A stretch of DNA of 11,598 nucleotides from a bacterium (GTDB lineage Bacteria > Chloroflexota > Dormibacteria > UBA8260 > Bog-877). The notes beneath the pieces were generated by a model. That model made no database searches. It was not told the origin of the DNA and was given only the letters and a program-made list of their open reading frames with translations. This document shows positions 7,080 through 11,598 of the stretch, in pieces. How positions within the stretch are numbered: position 1 is the first letter of the stretch; every line of letters starts with the position of its first letter. A program made the position numbers and the translations under genes. The stretch lies in the NCBI GenBank assembly GCA_021791345.1, contig JAJYWT010000144.1:1-11598 (forward strand), read 5' to 3'.

Positions 7080-9257
7080 ATGAGGGAGCGCTTCACGAGA
7101 TGGTTCTGCGTCGGTGTCATCGTCGTGGGCGGCATGGCGGCGGGGATGGCCCAGGGAGGCATCTCGGCCCTCGCGGCGACCACCGGCGGAGCCTACCAAC
7201 CCCTTACTCCGACCCGCCTTCTGGACACACGGGCCCACGGAGGCCCGTTGGGGCCGGGTGCGAGCCGCGACCTGCAGGTGGCGGGCACGGCGGAGGTCCC
7301 GGTCGGTGCCACTGCGGTTGCCCTGAACGTCACCGTCACGGGCACGACCGCAGCCGGCTATCTCACTCTCTACCCCGCGGGAGAGAGCGCACCGCTCGCC
7401 TCCAATCTGAACTGGAGCGCCGGTGAAACGGTCGCGAATCTGGCGATCGTCCCGGTGGGAGTCGGAGGCGCCATCGTCATCCACAACTCCACCGGCGCAA
7501 CCCAGGTGGTGGTGGATCTCCAGGGCTACTTCGCTCCTGCGGGTGGGTCGACCAACAGCTCCTACGTGGCACTGACGCCGAGCCGGATCGCCGACACCAG
7601 GCCGGGGAGTGGCGAGGCCGACTCCGGCCGCACCCTGGGCCCGAGGTCCTCCCTGGCCATTCAGGTGGCGGGTCGAGGCGGCGTCCCCAGCAGCGGGGCC
7701 ACCGCGGTGGTCCTGAACGTGACCGCGACCGACACCACCTCCGCGGGCTTTCTGGCCGTCTACCCAGGTGGGGTGGGTTGGCCGGGAACCTCCAACCTCA
7801 ATTGGCGCTCTGGCGAGACGGTGGCCGCCCGAGCGATCGTCCCCCTCGGCCCCGCCGGCACGGTCTCGGTCTACAACCAGAGCGGCTCGACCGACGTCGC
7901 GGTCGACGTGAGTGGCTACTTCACCAGCGACGCCAGCACTCCTGGTGCCAGCCTCTTCTACCCCGTGTCGCCCCGGCGGATGGTCGACACCCGGGTTGAC
8001 GGGGGCACCCTGCGGACCGGCCAGTCCCTGACCGCCCAGATGGCGGGAGTCGGGCCGGTCGCCGGCGCGGCGACCGCGGTGGTCGCCAACCTCACCGTCA
8101 CCAACACCACGGTGGCGGGGTTCCTTTCAGCCGGGCCGTCCGCCTCGACCGCTGGCACCTCCGACCTGAACTGGGCCGCGGGGGAGACCGCCGCCAACCT
8201 CGACATCGCGACCCTGAACACCGGCGGCGACCTGGCGCTGCAGGACTCCGCAGGCAGGGCCGATGCGGTGGTGGATGTGTTTGGATACTTCGCCCCCAGC
8301 ACCGGCACCGCCAGCGTCCCTGCCACCTGCACCAACCTGGAGGTGGCGGTGACCAACGCACCCAGCTTCGGGGGCCAGATCACGGTGACCGCCAAGGCCA
8401 CCTGCCCTGATGGCACGGTCCCCGCCTACACCTTCTGGTACCAGTCTCCCGGCTCCACCGGTTGGCAGCTGGGGGCGGCCTCGATCAGCGAGTCCACCTT
8501 CGGGTACCCGACCAGGACTATGGCGTTGGGCACCTACCGGATCCTGGTCTGGGCGAGCTCGGAGCCCGGGGTCTTCCAGGGGGTGATGGCGAGCGCCAGC
8601 ACCACCGTCACCAGCAACCCCGAGACCAATCTGCCCGACTCATTTGCGGGCACCTGCTTCAACGACGGGTACACCGCCAGCGCCTGCCTCAACGCGGAGC
8701 TGGCCGCGATCCGGGCCGCCCAGGAGGACGAGGGGGTGCCCGCCCTGCAGCTGCCCTCCGACTTCGCCAGCCTCAGCCAGCCGGTCCAGGAGTTCGTGCT
8801 CGCGGATGCGGAGCGGGTCAGCCGGGGCCTGCCCGCGATCCATGGGCTCACCTCGGCCGCCAACTCCAACGCGCAGCAGGGAGCCGACACCAGCTCTGAC
8901 CCCAACGGGCTCGGGGTGCGGGGAGCGATAGCGTTCGCCAGCGTGTGGGCGGAGGACTACGGTGCCGCCGGGGCCACCTTCGACTGGATGTACAACGACG
9001 GGCCGGGCTCGAACAACGAGGACTGCACCGCCCAGAACTCCGCGGGCTGCTGGGGGCACCGGGACAACATCCTGCTGAACACCGGATCCGGCACCTGGGC
9101 CGCGCCCGCGGGCTACACCTGGGTCGGAGGGGCGGCCTGCGCCCCGGTCGCCGGGATCAGCTTCTTCAACTCCTGCACCCTGGAGTGGGTGCTCGTGCCC
9201 AGTTCGTCGGTGTCCTACGCGTACACCTGGGCACAGGCGGTGGCCGCCGGAGCCTGA
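7080..9257 (+). CDS. Secreted protein: three tandem repeat domains plus CAP-like domain
   Basis: A 725-residue exported protein. It opens with a basic start, a hydrophobic stretch and likely cleavage after SALAA (about residue 33). Three homologous domains follow at about 39-152, 162-282 and 293-405. Each runs from a 'P-x-R-x-x-DTR' motif, through '(V/L)NVT-x-T-x-T(T)xAG(Y/F)L' and '(S/D)LNW-x-x-GET', to a closing '(V/L)-x-GYF'. Residues 416-512 form a beta-rich, Ig-like linker. Residues about 523-708 carry CWGHRDNIL (657-665), the HR-x-N signature of CAP/SCP-PR1 domains, preceded by an 'AERVSRGLP' segment seen in bacterial CAP proteins. Eight cysteines, all after residue 416, could form disulfides. 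Function is unknown; a cell-surface or extracellular role is inferred. There is no membrane anchor or sortase motif at the C-terminus. Confidence 0.85.
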   Translation: MRERFTRWFCVGVIVVGGMAAGMAQGGISALAATTGGAYQPLTPTRLLDTRAHGGPLGPGASRDLQVAGTAEVPVGATAVALNVTVTGTTAAGYLTLYPAGESAPLASNLNWSAGETVANLAIVPVGVGGAIVIHNSTGATQVVVDLQGYFAPAGGSTNSSYVALTPSRIADTRPGSGEADSGRTLGPRSSLAIQVAGRGGVPSSGATAVVLNVTATDTTSAGFLAVYPGGVGWPGTSNLNWRSGETVAARAIVPLGPAGTVSVYNQSGSTDVAVDVSGYFTSDASTPGASLFYPVSPRRMVDTRVDGGTLRTGQSLTAQMAGVGPVAGAATAVVANLTVTNTTVAGFLSAGPSASTAGTSDLNWAAGETAANLDIATLNTGGDLALQDSAGRADAVVDVFGYFAPSTGTASVPATCTNLEVAVTNAPSFGGQITVTAKATCPDGTVPAYTFWYQSPGSTGWQLGAASISESTFGYPTRTMALGTYRILVWASSEPGVFQGVMASASTTVTSNPETNLPDSFAGTCFNDGYTASACLNAELAAIRAAQEDEGVPALQLPSDFASLSQPVQEFVLADAERVSRGLPAIHGLTSAANSNAQQGADTSSDPNGLGVRGAIAFASVWAEDYGAAGATFDWMYNDGPGSNNEDCTAQNSAGCWGHRDNILLNTGSGTWAAPAGYTWVGGAACAPVAGISFFNSCTLEWVLVPSSSVSYAYTWAQAVAAGA
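7194..8294 (+). repeat. Three tandem protein-domain repeats
   Basis: Copies lie at about 7194-7535, 7563-7925 and 7956-8294, each 113-121 codons. They share DTR near the start, an LNW-x-x-GET motif in the middle and GYF at the end, but have diverged at the DNA level. They therefore represent old domain duplications, not a recent expansion. Copies 1 and 2 look closest; copy 3 has lost several consensus residues, for example ANLTVT where the others have LNVT. Confidence 0.85.
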
Positions 9258-9284
9258 TCGCCGGCTGGTGGCGCGCCCTCGCGG

Positions 9285-9299
9285 GGCCGCCGCGCGGCC
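9285..9299 (+). terminator. First hairpin after the CAP-domain gene
   Basis: GGCCGC-CGC-GCGGCC is a perfect six-pair stem with a 3-nt loop, 27 nt after the stop codon, with no T-run. With the next hairpin it makes a likely double terminator in the 176-nt gap before the MBL gene. Confidence 0.38.
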
Positions 9300-9315
9300 G
9301 TCAGGTCATGCCTTC

Positions 9316-9347
9316 CCCGGGGCTCGCTCCGACTGGGCCAGCCCGGG
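9316..9347 (+). terminator. Second hairpin after the CAP-domain gene
   Basis: CCCGGGGCT (9316-9324) pairs with AGCCCGGG (9340-9347), leaving one bulged G and a 15-nt loop. It is strong (eight pairs) but has no T-run. Terminator role inferred from its place between two genes. Confidence 0.38.
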
Positions 9348-9420
9348 TGTGAAGCGGCTCAACGCTCGCCCGAGGTCCGATCGAGCGCGGGCCGCAGCGG
9401 AAGAGGCGACCAGCTGAGGT

Positions 9421-9426
9421 TAGACT
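9421..9426 (+). promoter_or_regulatory. -10 box of the MBL-fold gene, leaderless geometry
   Basis: TAGACT keeps T1, A2 and T6 of the -10 consensus plus A4. It ends 7 nt before the GTG at 9434. No SD lies at a useful distance (the nearest, GAGGT, is 13 nt away), so transcription probably starts at the initiation codon. No clear -35 box is visible. Confidence 0.4.
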
Positions 9427-9433
9427 CGATCCG

Positions 9434-10267
9434 GTGATGGCGACCACCTACTGGAGCGAGGTTGCCCCGGGTGTGCTGCGGCATGTGGGCGCGCCCGTCG
9501 ACGTGAACTGTGTGCTGGTGCTGGGCGAGGATCGGGCCCTGGTGGTCGACACCGGCAGCTCCGCTATCGAGGGACAGCGCCTGCACGAGGAAGTCGGCGC
9601 TCTCGCCGGCGCTCGACCCCAGCTGGTCGTGAACACCCATGCCCACTACGACCACTGCTTCGGAAACTCCGCCTTCGAGGGCTGCGAAATCTGGGCGTCC
9701 AGGGGATGCGTGGCCGACCTGGCGGCCACCGGACCCCAGCAGCGGGAGGATGTCGCGACATGGTGGCGGAGCCGCGAGCCCCGGTTCGCCCGGGCCCTGG
9801 AGATGACTCCGATCCTCCCGGCGTGGAGGGTCGTGGACAGTCGGCAATCACTTGATCTCGGCGGCCTGGTGGCCGAGCTCCAGGTGGTGGGACGCGGGCA
9901 CACCGATCACGACGTGGTCGTGTGGCTGCCTGGCCGGTCCCTCCTGATCGCGGGGGACCTGGTGGAGGAGAGCGGGGCGCCTCAGCTGGAGGACTCGTAT
10001 CCGCTCGGCTGGGCGGACCGGATCGACCAGCTGCTCCAGCTGCACCCGTCCATCATCGTGCCCGGGCACGGGGCCCCGGTGGATCCGCTCTTCGTGCGAT
10101 CCCAGAGTCGGGCGCTGCGCCGTCTGGCCACCTGGTGCGCCTCCAGAAGCGGGGAGGCGGTGGCCGGCCCGCCGCCGCGCGGCTGGACCCGGGAGAGCGC
10201 CGAGGTGGCGCTGCGCCGGTCGCTCTTCGAGGCGGGTGATGAGGTGGCGGGCGCCGGTCCGGACTGA
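9434..10267 (+). CDS. MBL-fold (metallo-beta-lactamase superfamily) metal hydrolase
   Basis: A 277-residue soluble hydrolase with a complete two-metal site. It has HAHYDH (69-74; ligands His69, His71, Asp73, His74), His156 in GHTDHD, Asp175 in AGDLVE and His212 in PGHG. The fold spans about residues 10-235; the last 40 are a variable tail. There is no signal peptide. The pattern fits the broad group of glyoxalase-II-like and lactonase-like hydrolases, whose substrates cannot be told from sequence. Initiation is either GTG at 9434 or the ATG immediately after it at 9437. The -10 box 7 nt upstream of the GTG and the missing SD favour a leaderless start at the GTG. It is probably a single-gene unit, since the next gene has its own promoter. 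Confidence 0.9.
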   Translation: MMATTYWSEVAPGVLRHVGAPVDVNCVLVLGEDRALVVDTGSSAIEGQRLHEEVGALAGARPQLVVNTHAHYDHCFGNSAFEGCEIWASRGCVADLAATGPQQREDVATWWRSREPRFARALEMTPILPAWRVVDSRQSLDLGGLVAELQVVGRGHTDHDVVVWLPGRSLLIAGDLVEESGAPQLEDSYPLGWADRIDQLLQLHPSIIVPGHGAPVDPLFVRSQSRALRRLATWCASRSGEAVAGPPPRGWTRESAEVALRRSLFEAGDEVAGAGPD

Positions 10268-10305
10268 AGGTTCGGTCACATCTTCGCGGACTGGGGGCTG
10301 CCGCG

Positions 10306-10334
10306 TTGTGATCGCGCTCTCCCTCTGCTATCTT
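10306..10334 (+). promoter_or_regulatory. Sigma70-type promoter of the Cys/His-rich protein gene
   Basis: TTGTGA (10306-10311) and TATCTT (10329-10334) are 17 bp apart, each matching four of six consensus bases. Transcription would start near 10341, downstream of the alternative upstream start at 10236, which argues for the ATG at 10416 as the true start. Confidence 0.5.
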
Positions 10335-10397
10335 GCCTCCAGTTCCGGCCGGTTCTGCCGTGCAGGGCGGTGGACCCGGCTGCCGGCAAGCGCATTC

Positions 10398-10411
10398 AGA
10401 GGGGGCCCTCT
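10398..10411 (+). promoter_or_regulatory. Palindrome embedding the Shine-Dalgarno sequence
   Basis: AGAGGG-GG-CCCTCT is a perfect inverted repeat ending 4 nt before the ATG at 10416. It contains the only SD-like run (GAGGGGG, 10399-10405). In RNA, AGAGG (10398-10402) can pair with CCTCT (10407-10411) around GGGC, covering the SD. It may modulate translation or be a DNA-binding site. Confidence 0.38.
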
Positions 10412-10415
10412 CGAG

Positions 10416-11135
10416 ATGGCCAAGAAGTCGGCGACCCCGGACCCGGAGCCGGAGATTCGCTACGGTGAGGCGGAGGCCGGCGGGTGCGACCACCCGGGTT
10501 GCCCCAATCAGGAGGCTTACCGCTGCCTCTACCGCGACCGGCGGGCGGTCGACTGCTCCTGGGTCGCCTGCAAGGAGCACCTGAAGGTGGTGGACGGACG
10601 CGCCTACTGCCTGCGCCATGCCAGCATCGTGGAGGTGCTGATCATGTCGGAGCGGCAGGGCAATGCCCTGCTGCCACCGGACCTGGACGACCGCTGCGCC
10701 TCCCTGGTGCTGGCGGTGGCCGCCGACCTGGACCAGCCCGTGGTGGAGCGGCTGGTCCGCTGGGGCGATGCCAACACCAGCATCATCAACGACCCCGCCA
10801 TTCGCTACTCGCGCCCCAACCGGCTGCAGCGCGACCCCGGACACTGGGAGCGGGTCTGGGCGCTGGCGACCAAGACCGGGATCCTGCTGCGGGTGGGCTT
10901 GCGGGTGGAGGACACTCGCCCGGAGACCGTCATCCTCACGGGCGGCGGCACCCACTTGGTCGAGCTGATCCCCCCCTGGATCCAGCGCCGGCTCAGTGGC
11001 GGCGGGGGGCTGGGCTCGCAATCCCAACTGGTGGAGCGGCTCACCTTCCAGCACCAGCTCCTCCAGGCGCTGGACGCCTACGTGGAGAAGTACGGGATCA
11101 TGTACCCGGGGCACGGGTTGCCCGCCTCGGTCTGA
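10416..11135 (+). CDS. Unrecognised protein with N-terminal Cys/His putative zinc-binding domain
   Basis: A 239-residue soluble protein that I do not recognise. Residues 1-20 are charged and Pro-rich. Residues 24-68 hold eight candidate metal ligands spaced C-x4-C-x7-C-x9-C-x4-C-x2-H-x9-C-x2-H (Cys24, 29, 37, 47, 52, His55, Cys65, His68), enough for two zinc ions as in cross-brace fingers of the AN1 or B-box kind. The rest, about 80-239, is mixed alpha/beta, with a TVILTGGGTH segment (171-180) and a helical C-terminus. No catalytic motif or membrane segment is evident. The ATG at 10416 was chosen over an in-frame start at 10236 because the promoter and SD lie between them and the extra 60 residues look like non-coding sequence. 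It sits 27 nt before cofG. Metal binding and any nucleic-acid or protein partner are inference. Confidence 0.78.
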   Translation: MAKKSATPDPEPEIRYGEAEAGGCDHPGCPNQEAYRCLYRDRRAVDCSWVACKEHLKVVDGRAYCLRHASIVEVLIMSERQGNALLPPDLDDRCASLVLAVAADLDQPVVERLVRWGDANTSIINDPAIRYSRPNRLQRDPGHWERVWALATKTGILLRVGLRVEDTRPETVILTGGGTHLVELIPPWIQRRLSGGGGLGSQSQLVERLTFQHQLLQALDAYVEKYGIMYPGHGLPASV

Positions 11136-11149
11136 GTCCCCGCTTCCTC

Positions 11150-11155
11150 CATAAT
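11150..11155 (+). promoter_or_regulatory. -10 box of cofG, leaderless geometry
   Basis: CATAAT matches five of six -10 bases and ends 7 nt before the cofG ATG (11163). No SD is present in the 27-nt gap. Transcription would begin at the start codon. The -35 region overlaps the end of the preceding gene and has no clear match. Confidence 0.5.
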
Positions 11156-11162
11156 CGTCCGC

Positions 11163-11598
11163 ATGGCCTACGACGCGGTGGTCCCGGCTCCGGCCGGGGT
11201 GGCCACCCGGCACCGTCCGGAGTACCACCAGCGCTACTTGACCTTCAGCCGCAGCTACACGATCGACGTCACCTACCGCTGCTACCGTCGCTGCGGCTAC
11301 TGCGAGTACCGCCGCGACCAGGGGGGGCTGATCAGCTGGGAGGAGGTGGACCGCCACCTGGCCAGCGCGGCCCGGTGGGGCTGCCGCGAGGTTCTGATCA
11401 TGTCGGGCGAGCGGCCCTGGCTGTTGCCGGACCTGGGCTTGGGGGGCGAGGCCGAGTTCGTGGAAGTCGTGGTGGAGGTCTGCCGCCGCGCCATGCGCCT
11501 GGGGCTTCTGCCCCACACCAACGTGGGGCTGCTGTCCAGGGAAAGCCTGGTCCGCCTGCGCCCCTGGAACGCCTCTATGGGGCTGATGCTGGAGACCG
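11163..11598 (+). CDS. cofG: FO synthase subunit 1 (7,8-didemethyl-8-hydroxy-5-deazariboflavin synthase), partial
   Basis: The first 145 codons are present and the frame is open at the right edge. CofG is a radical-SAM enzyme that, with CofH, builds the deazaflavin chromophore FO of coenzyme F420 from tyrosine and a ribityl-uracil. The radical-SAM cluster motif C-x3-C-x2-C is at Cys40, Cys44 and Cys47 (CYRRCGYC). Downstream are EVLIMSGERPW, LLPHTNVGLLS and SMGLMLET, which match the family's 'GERPE', 'LLPHTNPGLL' and 'SMGLMLE' motifs. The separate-subunit CofG, not the fused FbiC, is suggested because the CofG domain begins close to the N-terminus; a later CofH fusion beyond the window cannot be excluded. 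The ATG start is supported by the -10 box 7 nt upstream. It implies F420-dependent redox chemistry in this organism. Confidence 0.9.
   Translation, partial: MAYDAVVPAPAGVATRHRPEYHQRYLTFSRSYTIDVTYRCYRRCGYCEYRRDQGGLISWEEVDRHLASAARWGCREVLIMSGERPWLLPDLGLGGEAEFVEVVVEVCRRAMRLGLLPHTNVGLLSRESLVRLRPWNASMGLMLET

Noticed and set aside
10236..10415. 60-codon N-terminal extension of the Cys/His protein
   Set aside because: It overlaps the end of the MBL gene, contains the predicted promoter and the SD of the 10416 start, and its translation looks non-coding.
10053..11516. 487-codon open frame on the minus strand across three genes
   Set aside because: It overlaps the MBL gene, the Cys/His gene and cofG in antisense. 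The translation is Gln/His/Pro/Ala-rich with no domain.

Overview
This is GC-rich bacterial chromosomal DNA. The combination of a CofG-type F420 biosynthesis gene, a glyoxylate-shunt operon, secreted proteins with repeated beta-rich domains, and start codons lying about 7 nt after -10-like hexamers suggests a high-GC Terrabacteria lineage such as Actinomycetota, Chloroflexota or Dormibacterota. That placement is inference from gene content; no marker gene in the window settles it. All intact genes are on the + strand.

Layout. (1) 1-160 is the 3' end of purH, closed by a hairpin that begins inside its stop codon. (2) 161-664 is non-coding but rich in inverted repeats. It contains a good -35/-10 pair (542-571) and, directly before the next gene, a 17-bp stem (612-662) that buries the Shine-Dalgarno sequence. 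(3) 665-2617 is a lone family-5 (peptide/nickel type) lipoprotein substrate-binding protein, visibly less GC-rich than its neighbours. (4) 2642-3290 has no intact gene; on the minus strand I see what looks like a frameshifted, truncated tyrosine recombinase. (5) 3337-3783 is a VOC/glyoxalase-like protein. (6) 3865-6885 is a glyoxylate-shunt operon: promoter, structured leader, isocitrate lyase (aceA) and malate synthase (aceB), the two genes overlapping by ATGA. (7) 7080-9257 encodes a secreted protein with three repeated domains and a C-terminal CAP-like domain. (8) 9434-10267 is an MBL-fold hydrolase. (9) 10416-11135 is an unrecognised protein with eight Cys/His residues in its N-terminal third. 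(10) 11163 to the window edge is the 5' part of cofG.

How the genes fit together. aceA and aceB supply both dedicated steps of the glyoxylate shunt, for growth on acetate or fatty acids. CofG makes the deazaflavin part of coenzyme F420. The binding protein next to a decayed recombinase looks like a small acquired insert between housekeeping loci. The other genes show no clear pathway link.

The most interesting signals are regulatory: the SD-sequestering hairpin before the binding-protein gene, a smaller SD palindrome before the Cys/His protein gene, and several genes that look leaderless.
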